Assembly: GCA_003443635.1 (NCBI GenBank)
Contig: CP031964.1
Location: 652,321-716,320 of the forward strand
DNA length: 64,000 bases
From: Flavobacteriaceae bacterium
Lineage (GTDB): Bacteria > Bacteroidota > Bacteroidia > Flavobacteriales > Flavobacteriaceae
Direction: 5' to 3'
Shown: positions 19,167 through 30,200 of the stretch, in pieces
Layout: each line of letters opens with the position of its first letter
How positions within the stretch are numbered: the first letter of the stretch is position 1
Notes under the pieces: model-generated
Told to the model about the DNA's origin: nothing
What the model saw: only the letters and a program-made list of their open reading frames with translations
The model's database searches: none
Translations under genes and position numbers: made by a program

Positions 19167-20945
19167 TTAAGATGTAAAGTTAATTAATTGGCGGCGATAT
19201 GCAGTTAAAAGCTTTGACTTTGAAACAAAACCATAATAACTGTCATTTTTAATAACAGGCAAATTCCAAGCACTAGAATTTTGAAATTTTGTCATTACAC
19301 TTTGCATTGTGTCTGTTTCGTAAATAATATATTCAGGAGCGCGATGCATATAATCTCTAACTAACATTGTATCATACAAACTTTGATCAAACATAAAACT
19401 ACGAATATCATCAATTAAAATAATGCCTTCAAGCTTATTTTTTGAGTCAGTTACAGGGAATAAATTACGTGTAGATTTAGAAACACCCTGATGTACCATC
19501 TCTCCTAAGGTCATTTCTGGGTGAAGTATTATAAAATTCTTTTCGATAACTGTATCAAGCTTCATTAAAGTCAATACACTTTTATCTTTATCGTGTGTAA
19601 GTAAAGCTCCTTTTTCGGCTAATTCTCGAGTATAAATAGTATGTTCGATAACACTTTTAGTAATGATAAATGAAATAGCCACAGTAATCATTAAAGGAAC
19701 AAATAATTCATAACCACCTGTAATTTCAGCAATTAAAAAAATGGCAGTTAAAGGTGCATGAATTACACCAGCAATTAATCCAGCCATACCAATTAAAGTA
19801 AAATTAGTTTCAGATACTTGAAAGCCAAACCCTAAATTATTAATGATTTTCGCAACTACATTACCAAGAGCACTTCCCATAACCATCGTAGGGATAAATA
19901 TACCACCACTACCTCCAGCGGCAAAAGTTGCTGTCATTGCAATAGCTTTAAAAATAGTAATCCCAACTAGTAATGCAATAATGACCCAAATGTTATCATT
20001 AAATGAATCAAAAGGTGTTGCTCCTAATGCATTTAAATGATTTCCGGATAATAAATCATTAATAAATCCAAAACCTTCTCCATAAAGGGGAGGAATAAAA
20101 TAGAGCATTGCTCCAATAGTAAACCCACCAATAATTAATCTTTGCAAACGAGTTTTACATTGTGTAAACAATTTAGTGATAGCATAGTACATCTTCGTGA
20201 AATAAATAGAAGCAAACCCAGTACCTATACCTAAAGCTATATAAAAAAGAGTGTCTTGAATTTTGAATTTATCTATAATATTGAAATTAAAAAGAACATC
20301 ATCACCTAGAAAGAAATAAGAAGTTAGAACTGATGATACTGAAGCTAATAATAATGGTAATAAAGATGCAAAAGTTAAGTCTAAACTAAATACTTCAACG
20401 GCAAAAATAATGGCTGCAATAGGTGATTTAAAGATTGACGATATGGCTCCAGCTGCAGCACAGCCAATTAATAATGTTCTTGTTTTTCTATCAATATGTA
20501 ATAGCTTTCCTAAATTAGAACTAATCGCAGATCCAGATGCTACAGCTGGACCTAATAATCCTACAGAACCACCAAATCCGACAGTTAAAGGAGCAGTAAT
20601 TAATGGAAAATATATTTTAGAACGAAGAATAATGCCTCCTTTTTTTGATAAAGAATATAGTATTGAAGGGATAGCATGTTCAACAGGTTTTTTAGATATA
20701 TATTTGGTAAATAGATATACTAATAATAGCCCTAAAAAAGGTAGAATAAAATAGAGTTGGTTTTTAGAAGAAATAATACCTTCTTCTAAAAGTACTTGTA
20801 TTGTAAAAGTGATATTTTTTAAAACTACAGCCGTTAAACCTGCCAATAAACCTATCAAGATACTTAATAAAAAAACAAAATTTTTCTGAGAAATGTGTTT
20901 ATATCTCCAAATAAGAAATCGTTTTATTAAAGATTGTTTAGACAT
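19167..20945 (-). CDS. ClC-family chloride channel/transporter with CBS domain pair
   Basis: A 592-residue integral membrane protein. Residues about 20-430 form the ClC transport core. The C-terminus carries two CBS domains (about 450-590: NFIILHPEMTLGEM..., then MHRAPEYIIYETDTM...) that usually bind nucleotides and regulate gating. The helix-N filter motif GGSGGIFIPTMVMG is present. The conserved segment that normally reads GSVGxEGP or GSVGLEAP here reads GSVGLLGP (residues 126-133), so the gating glutamate position holds Leu131. The usual proton glutamate (E203 of the E. coli protein) also seems replaced (FAVEVF). This suggests passive anion conduction rather than H+/Cl- exchange. It lies in an operon with a small membrane protein. 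Confidence 0.9.
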   Translation of the reverse strand: MSKQSLIKRFLIWRYKHISQKNFVFLLSILIGLLAGLTAVVLKNITFTIQVLLEEGIISSKNQLYFILPFLGLLLVYLFTKYISKKPVEHAIPSILYSLSKKGGIILRSKIYFPLITAPLTVGFGGSVGLLGPAVASGSAISSNLGKLLHIDRKTRTLLIGCAAAGAISSIFKSPIAAIIFAVEVFSLDLTFASLLPLLLASVSSVLTSYFFLGDDVLFNFNIIDKFKIQDTLFYIALGIGTGFASIYFTKMYYAITKLFTQCKTRLQRLIIGGFTIGAMLYFIPPLYGEGFGFINDLLSGNHLNALGATPFDSFNDNIWVIIALLVGITIFKAIAMTATFAAGGSGGIFIPTMVMGSALGNVVAKIINNLGFGFQVSETNFTLIGMAGLIAGVIHAPLTAIFLIAEITGGYELFVPLMITVAISFIITKSVIEHTIYTRELAEKGALLTHDKDKSVLTLMKLDTVIEKNFIILHPEMTLGEMVHQGVSKSTRNLFPVTDSKNKLEGIILIDDIRSFMFDQSLYDTMLVRDYMHRAPEYIIYETDTMQSVMTKFQNSSAWNLPVIKNDSYYGFVSKSKLLTAYRRQLINFTS

Positions 20946-20960
20946 TATTTAAAACTACTA

Positions 20961-20987
20961 AAAAAAATCCTGTGGTTAACAGGATTT
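20961..20987 (-). terminator. intrinsic terminator overlapping the aspS stop codon
   Basis: On the minus strand ATCCTGT (the codons of the last residues of aspS) pairs with ACAGGAT around a loop that contains the TAA stop, followed by an eight-T run. The terminator therefore starts inside the coding sequence and separates aspS from the ClC gene. Confidence 0.8.
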
Positions 20988-22733
20988 TATATTTAGTTTT
21001 AAATTAAGCTCCTGAAGCTGAGTGTTATCTATTGAAGCTGGAGCATCAATCATCACGTCACGCCCTGAGTTGTTTTTTGGAAATGCTATAAAATCACGAA
21101 TGGTTTCTTGACCACCAAGAATAGCAACTAACCTGTCTAATCCAAAAGCAATACCACCGTGTGGCGGTGCACCATATTCGAAAGCATCCATTAAAAATCC
21201 AAATTGTGCTTTTGCTTCTTCATCTGAGAAACCTAAATGTTTGAGCATAATAGCTTGTGTAGCTTTATCATGAATACGAATAGAACCTCCACCAATTTCA
21301 TTCCCATTAAGAACGAGATCGTACGCATTAGCTTTTACATCGCCTGGATTAGTATCTAGTAATTTTATTTGACCAGGTTTAGGAGAGGTAAATGGATGAT
21401 GCATCGCGTGATAGCGTTCGGTATCTTCATCCCATTCTAATAATGGGAAATCCATAACCCAAAGAGGTGCAAATTCATTGGGTTTGCGTAAACCTAAGCG
21501 TTCTGCTAACTCCATGCGTAAAGCACTTAATTGCGCTCTTACTTTATTTTTTTCACCTGAAAGTATACAAATTAAATCACCTGCTTTAGCTCCAGTTTTT
21601 TCTGCCCATTTGGCTAAATCATTTTGATCATAAAACTTATCTACAGATGATTTATAAGTTCCATCGTCATTACAACGAGAATAAACCATCCCTAAAGCAC
21701 CAACCTGAGGTCGTTTAACCCATTCAATTAATTTATCTATTTCTTTACGAGTGTATGTATTAGCTCCAGGTACAGCAATACCAACTACTAATTCGGCATT
21801 GTTGAAAACTCCAAAATCTTTGTGCTGGCAAACATCATTAAGTTCTCCAAACTCCATTCCAAAACGAATATCTGGCTTGTCATTTCCATATAAACGCATT
21901 GCATCATCATACAATATTCTTGGAAATTCATTAATCTCAATACCATTTATTTCTTTAAGTAAATGACGTGTTAAACCTTCAAATGTATTTAAGATATCTT
22001 CTTGTTCTACAAATGCCATTTCGCAGTCTATCTGAGTAAACTCAGGTTGTCTATCTGCACGTAAATCTTCATCTCTAAAACATTTTACTATCTGAAAATA
22101 TTTATCCATGCCACCAACCATAAGTAATTGTTTAAAAGTTTGTGGAGATTGTGGTAAAGCATAAAACTGACCTTCATTCATTCTTGATGGTACTACAAAA
22201 TCACGAGCACCTTCAGGAGTAGATTTAATTAAATACGGAGTTTCAACTTCAATAAAACCATCGTTAGATAAATAGTTTCTAACTTCTTGAGTAACTTTAT
22301 GTCTGAAAATTAAATTTTCTTTTACGGGATTACGTCTGATATCTAAATAGCGATATTGCATACGTAACTCTTCACCACCATCAGTATGATCTTCAATAGT
22401 AAATGGAGGTGTGTTTGAGTTATTTAAGATATTAAGCTCTGAAACTAAAACTTCAATTTCTCCGGTTGGAATATTTGGATTTTTTGAAGCACGTTCAATA
22501 ACAGTTCCTCTAACTTGGATTACAAACTCACGACTTAATGCTTTTGCTTGACTCATTAATGCTTTTGAACTACGATCTTCATCTAAATAAAGTTGGGTAA
22601 TGCCATAACGATCTCGTAAATCTATATAAATCATAAACCCTTTATCCCTTACGATTTGTACCCATCCAGAAAGTGTGACTTCTGTATTTGTGTTTGTAGT
22701 TCTTAACTCACCACAATTGTGACTTCTATACAT
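20976..22733 (-). CDS. aspS: aspartate--tRNA ligase
   Basis: A class IIb aminoacyl-tRNA synthetase of 585 residues. An N-terminal OB-fold anticodon domain ([19 protein letters not shown], about 22-45) is followed by the catalytic domain with motif 2 ([18 protein letters not shown]) and motif 3 ([14 protein letters not shown]). The bacterial-type GAD insertion lies between. The length is typical. Whether it is discriminating or also charges tRNA-Asn cannot be settled, but an asnS gene at 48201 makes the discriminating form likely. Confidence 0.96.
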   Translation of the reverse strand: MYRSHNCGELRTTNTNTEVTLSGWVQIVRDKGFMIYIDLRDRYGITQLYLDEDRSSKALMSQAKALSREFVIQVRGTVIERASKNPNIPTGEIEVLVSELNILNNSNTPPFTIEDHTDGGEELRMQYRYLDIRRNPVKENLIFRHKVTQEVRNYLSNDGFIEVETPYLIKSTPEGARDFVVPSRMNEGQFYALPQSPQTFKQLLMVGGMDKYFQIVKCFRDEDLRADRQPEFTQIDCEMAFVEQEDILNTFEGLTRHLLKEINGIEINEFPRILYDDAMRLYGNDKPDIRFGMEFGELNDVCQHKDFGVFNNAELVVGIAVPGANTYTRKEIDKLIEWVKRPQVGALGMVYSRCNDDGTYKSSVDKFYDQNDLAKWAEKTGAKAGDLICILSGEKNKVRAQLSALRMELAERLGLRKPNEFAPLWVMDFPLLEWDEDTERYHAMHHPFTSPKPGQIKLLDTNPGDVKANAYDLVLNGNEIGGGSIRIHDKATQAIMLKHLGFSDEEAKAQFGFLMDAFEYGAPPHGGIAFGLDRLVAILGGQETIRDFIAFPKNNSGRDVMIDAPASIDNTQLQELNLKLNIKSC

Positions 22734-22750
22734 ATTGATAAATTGAGCTG

Positions 22751-22758
22751 CAAATTTA
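22751..22758 (-). promoter_or_regulatory. -7 promoter element for aspS
   Basis: On the minus strand this reads TAAATTTG, a perfect TAnnTTTG, 17 nt before the aspS ATG. No matching TTTG -33 is seen. Confidence 0.55.
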
Positions 22759-22948
22759 AGGAAGATATCTTTTTAAAATAGGGTTGTTTTTAAGATAATT
22801 TGAAACTAAAATGATATTCGTCATATTAAATAAATAAAAGTTAATAAAATATCATATTCACTATAAATTAATAAATAATTAACAAATTTCTTTAAATTTT
22901 AATAAATAATTAAGATATTTATGAGATTAATTCAAAAAACAAAATATT

Positions 22949-25885
22949 ATGAACAAAACATTATTTTTTAAAATGTTTGTCTGTTTGTTAGTTTTCCTAC
23001 CTTTAAGCACATTTGCTCAGCAAATTAAAGGTACAATAACTGATGGATCTACAAACACCCCTTTAGGAGGAGCGAGCATTTTAATTAAAGGAACTACAAC
23101 GGGAACGACATCGGACTTTGATGGTAATTACAGTTTAAATGTAAATAGTTTCCCGGTAACATTAGTATTCTCTTCTTTAGGATTTGAAACTATAGAAAGG
23201 GTTGTAGAGCAATCGGGTACGGTTAATATAACAATGCAAGAATCTGCTACATCACTAGATGAAGTTGTCATTACGGGCCTTGCTTCTAGCATTAAGCGAT
23301 CTAATTTGGCAAATAGTATCTCAACAGTAAATAGCGAAACACTTACAGGAACTACTACTGGATCGACTTTAGATGGAGCTTTATATGGTAAATTAACAGG
23401 AGTTAATATTAACTCATCAGGAGGGGCGCCTGGTGGACAAACTGCAGTTAGATTAAGGGGAATATCTTCTTTGTCAGGTAACAATCAACCTTTATTTATT
23501 GTAGATGGAGTTTACATTAGTAATGTACAGCTTACAAATGGATCATCTGTAGCATCTGGAGCGAATGCAGGTAGAGAAGAAGGAGGGTCAAATAGAGTTT
23601 CTGATATTAATCCTGACGATATAGAAAAAATAGAGATTCTTAAAGGAGCTTCTGCTGCAGCTATTTATGGAACTAGAGCGAATGCTGGAGTAGTTATTAT
23701 TACAACTAAAAGAGGTAAATCAGGACAAACTACTGTTAAGTTTAATCAGGATGTTGGGTTTAATACGATTCAAAATTTTGCAGGAAGAAGGCAATTTACT
23801 TCAGCTACAGTAGCTTCTACTTTTGGAGCTGCAGAGGTGCCTATTTTTGAAGCAGCTCTTGCGGCAGGTCAAATATTTAATTATGAAGAGGAATTATATG
23901 GAGAAGAAGGGTTAATAATTGATAACAGGATATCTGTGTCAGGAGGAGGTGATAAAACGAAATTCTATTTTAATGCAAGCAGGAGAAATGAAGACGGAAT
24001 TATGCTGCGAACCGGATATGAGCGAAATTCAATACGATTAAATTTAGATCACAAATTTAATGATAAATTAAAAATAGGAATGTCTTCTAATTATATAAAT
24101 AGCCGTGCAGATCGTGGAGCTGTTGGTAATGAAAATAATGGAGGATTTAGTGTGGGTTACAATTTAGCATTGGTAACTGCAGATTGGGAAAACTTGTTCC
24201 CTGATGAAAATGGAGTGTATCCTGACGGAAGATTTGCAGCAACCAATATTATTTTAAATCGAGATTTAATAGATAATTATGAAGAAGTGAATCGATATAT
24301 TCAAGGTGGTAATATTGAGTATAAAGCTATTACTAAAGATAATTTTAGATTAAAACTTATAGCAAATGGTGGGTTGGATTATTTTCAAGGCAATACATTT
24401 GTTTTTATTCCAGAATTTCAGCAGACACAAAGAGCAACTACTCAGGGATTTGTGAGTGCTGGAAGTGGTAATTCTTTACAATTAAATTATAGTGCTTTTG
24501 CAGTACTTGATTATTTTACGGATAATGATATTAGTATTAATGGTCAATTTGGAGTTTCCTATCTTAATTTTGAAAGTAATTCAGTAATAAACCAAACGAC
24601 ACAACTTTTTCCTCAACAAAGAAACTTAGCTCAAGGAAATTCATTTGCTGTTTTTCAAAGACTTACCGAAGAAGAAGAATTTGGAATTATAGGACAAAGT
24701 ACTTTTAATTGGAAAGACAGAGTTATCGCTACAGCTGGTATCCGATTTGATAAATCAAACCTTAATGGAGATGCTAATGAGTTTTTTGCATTTCCTAGAG
24801 CTTCAGTAGCAGTAAATATTGCAAATTTTGATTTTTGGAATTTGGATGCAGTGAATCTATTTAAAGTACGATTTGCATATGGTGAAACTGGCAGTAGCGC
24901 TCAATTTGGTTCTTTATTTACCCCACTTGGGCCTACTTCTATTGGAGGAGTTCCGGGCTTAGGATTACCTACAGTAGGGCAAAATAACATAGCAGCACAA
25001 TTAGGAGACCCTGGACTTGAGCCAGAAACTTCTCAAGAAGTAGAATTTGGAGTTGACTTTTCTTTTTTAGAAGGAAAAATAGGACTTGAACTCACTGGGT
25101 ATATTAGAGATGTTGAAAACCTTATTTATCCTTTTTCTTCTATTCCTTTATCATCAGGATTTGCTAATACAATACGAAATGATTTTGATTTGAGAAATGA
25201 AGGTTTTGAAATTGCACTTAATGCAAACCCAATAAATAAAGATAATATTAATTGGAACACCAGACTTAACCTTTGGAAAAATACAGCTGATGTAGAACGT
25301 TTAGGTGTTGGAGAGTTTCAACCTGCTGGAGAGGGGTTTAGTTTAACTTTTGGTAGTTCATTTATACGAGAAGGAGAAACTGCAACGTCGTTGGCTGCAA
25401 ATATAGGAGGGGTTACAACTATCATTGGAGATGCAGCTCCTGATTTTGAAATGAGTTGGTTTAATCAAATTAACTTTTTAAAGAATTTCGACTTAACGTT
25501 TCTCTGGCATTTGAAACAAGGAGGTGATGTATTGAATTTAACTAAATTACTTTCTGATTTTGGTGGTGTAACACCAGATTTAGATGATCCTAATGTTATC
25601 GCTAATCCAAGATTTGGAACTTTTGGAGCCGCTGGTTATATTGAAGATGGAACGTATTTACGTTTAAGAGAAATAGGATTATATTATACTTTACCTGTTT
25701 TTAAAGAGTTTTTTAGAGAAGCACGTATAGGTATTTCGGGAAAAAATATAATTACTATTACTGATTACTCTAGTTATGATCCTGAAACTTCAGCATTCGG
25801 TCCGTCAGGACTTTCTCAAGGAATTGAAGTTGCTCCTTTTCCTAGCGCAAGGCAGTTTTATTTTCATTTAGGATTAACGTTTTAA
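22949..25885 (+). CDS. SusC/RagA-family TonB-linked outer-membrane transporter
   Basis: A 978-residue protein with a signal peptide ending LSTFAQ. It is followed by a carboxypeptidase-regulatory-like beta-sandwich (about 25-100: IKGTITDGSTNTPLGGASILIKGTTTGTTSDFDGNY), then a plug domain (VVITGLASSIKR... to the VVIITTKRGK segment at about 235), then the 22-strand barrel ending in ...FYFHLGLTF. This is the SusC arrangement: TonB-powered import of an oligosaccharide or peptide bound by the SusD partner. The SusD gene follows after 11 nt. No glycan-degrading enzyme, sulfatase or anti-sigma/ECF regulator sits beside the pair, so the ligand is unknown. The ExbB/ExbD genes at 43626-45988 could supply energy. 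Confidence 0.95.
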   Translation: MNKTLFFKMFVCLLVFLPLSTFAQQIKGTITDGSTNTPLGGASILIKGTTTGTTSDFDGNYSLNVNSFPVTLVFSSLGFETIERVVEQSGTVNITMQESATSLDEVVITGLASSIKRSNLANSISTVNSETLTGTTTGSTLDGALYGKLTGVNINSSGGAPGGQTAVRLRGISSLSGNNQPLFIVDGVYISNVQLTNGSSVASGANAGREEGGSNRVSDINPDDIEKIEILKGASAAAIYGTRANAGVVIITTKRGKSGQTTVKFNQDVGFNTIQNFAGRRQFTSATVASTFGAAEVPIFEAALAAGQIFNYEEELYGEEGLIIDNRISVSGGGDKTKFYFNASRRNEDGIMLRTGYERNSIRLNLDHKFNDKLKIGMSSNYINSRADRGAVGNENNGGFSVGYNLALVTADWENLFPDENGVYPDGRFAATNIILNRDLIDNYEEVNRYIQGGNIEYKAITKDNFRLKLIANGGLDYFQGNTFVFIPEFQQTQRATTQGFVSAGSGNSLQLNYSAFAVLDYFTDNDISINGQFGVSYLNFESNSVINQTTQLFPQQRNLAQGNSFAVFQRLTEEEEFGIIGQSTFNWKDRVIATAGIRFDKSNLNGDANEFFAFPRASVAVNIANFDFWNLDAVNLFKVRFAYGETGSSAQFGSLFTPLGPTSIGGVPGLGLPTVGQNNIAAQLGDPGLEPETSQEVEFGVDFSFLEGKIGLELTGYIRDVENLIYPFSSIPLSSGFANTIRNDFDLRNEGFEIALNANPINKDNINWNTRLNLWKNTADVERLGVGEFQPAGEGFSLTFGSSFIREGETATSLAANIGGVTTIIGDAAPDFEMSWFNQINFLKNFDLTFLWHLKQGGDVLNLTKLLSDFGGVTPDLDDPNVIANPRFGTFGAAGYIEDGTYLRLREIGLYYTLPVFKEFFREARIGISGKNIITITDYSSYDPETSAFGPSGLSQGIEVAPFPSARQFYFHLGLTF

Positions 25886-25896
25886 AAAAAATAATT

Positions 25897-27204
25897 ATGA
25901 AAACTTTAAATAAAATTAAACTATTAGGAACCATTTTATTATTGGTTTCTTGTTCTTTGGATGAGATAACTGATCCAAATCAACCTGGGGTCGAAAATAT
26001 ACTATCCAACCCTACAGAAGAGACATTGAATTTTTTAATTCAAGGATTAGAATCTAAAGCTCGTAGTGGTGTAGGAGGATTTATAACAGCAACAGGATCT
26101 ATAGCCAGAGAGTTATATGATTTTAATGCTTCTGACCCAACAACAACAGCTACGTTGATAGGCAAAGATGGAGTTATGTTAACAGGTTCAGAACCTCAAC
26201 TAACAGGAACTTTATTTGCTAGATATCAAGCAGTAAAGAATGCTGATTTTGTATTGGATGCAGTAGATAATGCAGGGGTGACCGATGCACAACGCAGAGG
26301 ATACAGAGGAGCTGCTCTTACTTATAGAGGGTACATGCTTTTAGATGTGCTTAGTTTATTAGGAACAAATGGTGTAAGAATTGATATTTCGGACCCTAAT
26401 AATTTAGGCCCTTTTGTTAGTGAAAGTGATGGTTTTCAGGCTATTAGAAATATGTTGGATGAAGGTTTTTCAGAATTGCAAAATGCTGCAGAATTTTCAT
26501 TTATTTTTTCTTCAGGCTTTGAAGGCTTTAATACACCAGAAACATTTGCTCAATTCAACAGAGCGATTGCTGCTCGTGTAGCTATTTATCAAGAAGATTA
26601 TGCAGGAGCATTAGCTATGTTGCAAGATTCTTTCTTTGATATGAGTGGAGATGTTACCGTTGGGCCAAAAAGAGTGTATGCACAAGGAGGAACAGAGTTA
26701 TTAAATCCAATTTTTAAAGCACCTCAACAAAGTGGAGATCAGTTTGTTGTTCATAATCGTTTCATCGATGATATCCAAACAGGAGATACAAGAATTAATA
26801 AGTTCCGCCTGAGAGATGATCCAGTGGCAAGAGATGGCTTGAATGGAACTCATGAAATAGCTTTGTATGCAAGTGCAACTTCACCTATAGATCATATTCG
26901 TAATGAAGAGTTAATTTTAATTTATGCTGAAGCCAATATTCAGTTGGGAAATTTTCCTGAAGCAGTAATGGCATTAGATGTAATACGTAATACGCATGGT
27001 TTGCCAAATTATTCAGGACCTGTAATGGAAGCAGAACTTATTGATGAAATGTTGTATAACAGATCATATTCTTTCTGGGCAGAAGGTCAAACAATGTTTG
27101 ATTTGAGAAGATATAATCGATTAAATGATAATTTTCTGCCAATTGATAGAGCTGGTGATATTATACATACACAATTCCCTATTCCACCTTTTGAGGTTCA
27201 GTAG
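25897..27204 (+). CDS. SusD/RagB-family nutrient-binding lipoprotein
   Basis: A 435-residue lipoprotein; the signal peptide ends VSCS with Cys19, followed by acidic residues (LDEITDPN). Family features are an alpha-helical TPR-like core (AALTYRGYMLLDVLSLLG), and near the C-terminus EELILIYAEANIQLGNFPEAVMALDVIRNTHGLP and FDLRRYNRL. It acts as the surface lid over the SusC barrel at 22949-25885, capturing the ligand. The two genes are separated by 11 nt and are followed by a strong terminator, so they form a two-gene unit. It is shorter than many glycan SusD proteins; the ligand is not predictable. Confidence 0.93.
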   Translation: MKTLNKIKLLGTILLLVSCSLDEITDPNQPGVENILSNPTEETLNFLIQGLESKARSGVGGFITATGSIARELYDFNASDPTTTATLIGKDGVMLTGSEPQLTGTLFARYQAVKNADFVLDAVDNAGVTDAQRRGYRGAALTYRGYMLLDVLSLLGTNGVRIDISDPNNLGPFVSESDGFQAIRNMLDEGFSELQNAAEFSFIFSSGFEGFNTPETFAQFNRAIAARVAIYQEDYAGALAMLQDSFFDMSGDVTVGPKRVYAQGGTELLNPIFKAPQQSGDQFVVHNRFIDDIQTGDTRINKFRLRDDPVARDGLNGTHEIALYASATSPIDHIRNEELILIYAEANIQLGNFPEAVMALDVIRNTHGLPNYSGPVMEAELIDEMLYNRSYSFWAEGQTMFDLRRYNRLNDNFLPIDRAGDIIHTQFPIPPFEVQ

Positions 27205-27230
27205 TATAATTGAGAATAACCATTTAATAA

Positions 27231-27263
27231 AAAAAGCCGAAACTTTAAGTTTCGGCTTTTTTT
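27231..27263. terminator. bidirectional terminator between susD and the RND operon
   Basis: AGCCGAAACTT (27235-27245) pairs with AAGTTTCGGCT (27247-27257) with A and T runs on both sides. It lies between two convergent genes and can serve both. Confidence 0.88.
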
Positions 27264-27266
27264 ATT

Positions 27267-30200
27267 CTATTTATCTAAAACTAAATCTCCAGTAACTAAC
27301 TCTGTTTCTTTTGGAACAGATCTATTTCGCAGCCACATTTTAAATCGTGTCACTAAATAAAATAATATAGGAACGACAACTAAAGTTAAGAATGTAGCGA
27401 TGAACAGACCATAGATTACAGTCCAAGCCAATGGTCCCCAGAAAATCACATTATCTCCACCTACATATATATTAGCATCAAATTCGCTAAACAATGTGTA
27501 GAAATTAATATTTAAACCAGTAGCTAGTGGTATTAATCCTAGGATGGTTGTAATAGCAGTTAGTAATACAGGGCGTAAACGTGCTTTTCCAGCTTTTATA
27601 ACACACTCTAATAGAGTAAGATTATCTACATAATCCTTCTCGTCAAGATTTTGTTCTTCTTTTTTACGGTCTATTAAGAGTTGTGTATAATCTAAAAGAA
27701 CTACTCCATTATTTACTACAATTCCTGCTAGAGATATGATCCCCATCATAGTCATCATGATTACGAAAGAACTACCTGTAGCAACAATTCCTCCAAACAC
27801 ACCAATTAAACTTAAAAAGATAGCTAACATAATAATGCCAGGTTTTGATACAGAATTAAATTGAAATATCAATATGAAAAAGATTAATCCTAATCCTGTA
27901 AAAAATGCACCCATTAAAAAAGACATTTGTTTAGCTTGCTCTTCAATCTGTCCGGTATAATCTATTTTAACGCTATTAGGAACACCATTAAAATTAAGCA
28001 TCTCGCTTTGAATCTTTGCTACAATAGCTCCTGCATCTGTAAAACCTGGTGCTAATGCTGAATATACAGTTACTACACGCTTTACATCTTTATGTTTAAT
28101 AGCACTAAAACCTGAACTATTTACTTGTTTAGCTACTGTAGAAATTGGAATTTCTTTAATTTTTCCAGAGTTATCTCTAAAGGTTATATTTTGATTGAAG
28201 ATAGCACTAGTGTTGTATTTATTATCTTTGTTAAAACGAACGTAAATATCATAATCATCACCACCTTCTTTATAGATTCCAGCTTTTGCTCCAAAAATAG
28301 AATTACGTAATTGCTGCCCAACCTGACCTGTGCTAACTCCTAATTCACCAGATTTTTTACGATCTACTTTTACTTGCATAGCAGGTTTAGCTCTATTTAC
28401 ATCTATTTTAAGCTCATCGATGCCAGGAATATTTTTAGTATTTAAGTAGCTTTTCATGGCTTCAGCGGTCGTAATTAATTCGACATAATTATCGCCTTCT
28501 AGTTCAATATTAATAGGATAACCAGCAGGAGGGCCAACAGCATCCTTTTCAACAGAAATTGCAACACCTGGATAAATACCTTTTAAAGCTTCTTGGATTT
28601 TCTTTTGAAGTACTTTACTGTCAGCTCCTTTTCTAAATTTATATTCTCGCATAGAAGCTGTAATTTTGCCTCGATGTGGCATTTCTGCAGCAGAACCTCC
28701 GTCAGTTTGTGGATTTCCGGCACCTTCACCTACTTGAGAAACTGAACTCTCTACTAAAAAGTTTTCTCCATTTGTATCTAAATATTCTCCAGAATTAATA
28801 ATGGTATAAACACGTTTTTCTATATCACTTGTAATGGTATTTGTTTTTTCAATATCTGTGCCTTCAGGGTATTCGATATAAACAATAATTTGATTAGGAG
28901 AATTATCTGGGAAGAATTCCACTTTTGTTCTTTGACTTTGTACTGAAGCTCCAAAACCACCAAAAGCAATGAATAGTAATATAAATGTCCCTACACTAAT
29001 TCCTATAGGTCTCCATCCTTTTAACGCACCGCGTAAAGCTTTTTCATAAAAACGCTCCCAACGTGGTAAAATTTTATTTTGAAAGTAATTGGCAGCTTTT
29101 CTCAATACCAAACGATATACCCAAAGCATGATTGCAGTAAATATCATAATACTCCCGATAGCTTTATATGTACCTCCAAAAAGAAGAATTAATATCCCTG
29201 TTATAGCAACGATTGAAGATATAGTGACTATACGTTTTAAGGGCATGTCTCTATCTTCAGTACTCATAAATTGAGAAACCATTACAGAATTAAAAAAGAT
29301 AGCAACAAATAAAGACGATCCTAATACTACCGATAATGTCACTGGAAAATAGATCATAAATTGCCCCATAACTCCTGGCCATAAGCCTAATGGAATAAAA
29401 GCTGCAACTGTAGTTAATGTAGAAATAATAATAGGGAACGCGATCTCGCCTATTCCTTTTTTGGCTGCTTCAACCCTACTTAAGCCTTCTTCATCCATTA
29501 GACGATATACGTTTTCTACCACTACAATTCCGTTATCTACTAACATTCCTAATCCCATAATTAGACCAAAAAGAATCATGGTATTCATCGTATAGCCTAA
29601 AGCATTAAGAATCATCAATGACATAAACATTGACATTGGTATAGCAAACCCGACAAACAAAGCATTTTTAAATCCTAAAAAGAACATTAATACAGTAACT
29701 ACCAGAATAATTCCAAAAATGATATTGTTTACCAAATCATCTACCTGACCAATAGTTTTAGAAGACTGATCGTTGGTAACAGTTATCTTTAAATCACTCG
29801 GAAGGATATTATTTTCTTTGGTTTCTTTTAAAATAGTTTGTATTTGTTCAGCAGCGGCAACCATGTTTTTCCCCGAGCGTTTTTTTACATCGAGCATAAC
29901 AACACGATCTTCAAACTCTCTTGCATAAGTGGTGCGCTCTTTTTCTTTAAAAGAAACAGTTGCTATATCCTTTAAATAAATGGGGCTATTATCTTCAGAT
30001 TTTACAACAAAATTTTCTAACTGATTAGGAGTGTCAATTTCACCTAAAATTCTGATGGTGCGTCGTTGTCCACTAGCAATTAAATTTCCAGCAGACATAG
30101 TCACATTTTCATTATTTATTGCGTTAATAACATCATTAAAGCTTACCTGAGCAGCCATCATTTTATAGATATCTACAGCAACTTCAACTTCTTTATCTTG

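Noticed and set aside
29500..29580. Asp-Asn instead of Asp-Asp in TM4 of the RND pump as a sign of inactivity
   Set aside because: The DN form is common among functional RND relatives outside the AcrB group, so it is not evidence of a defect.
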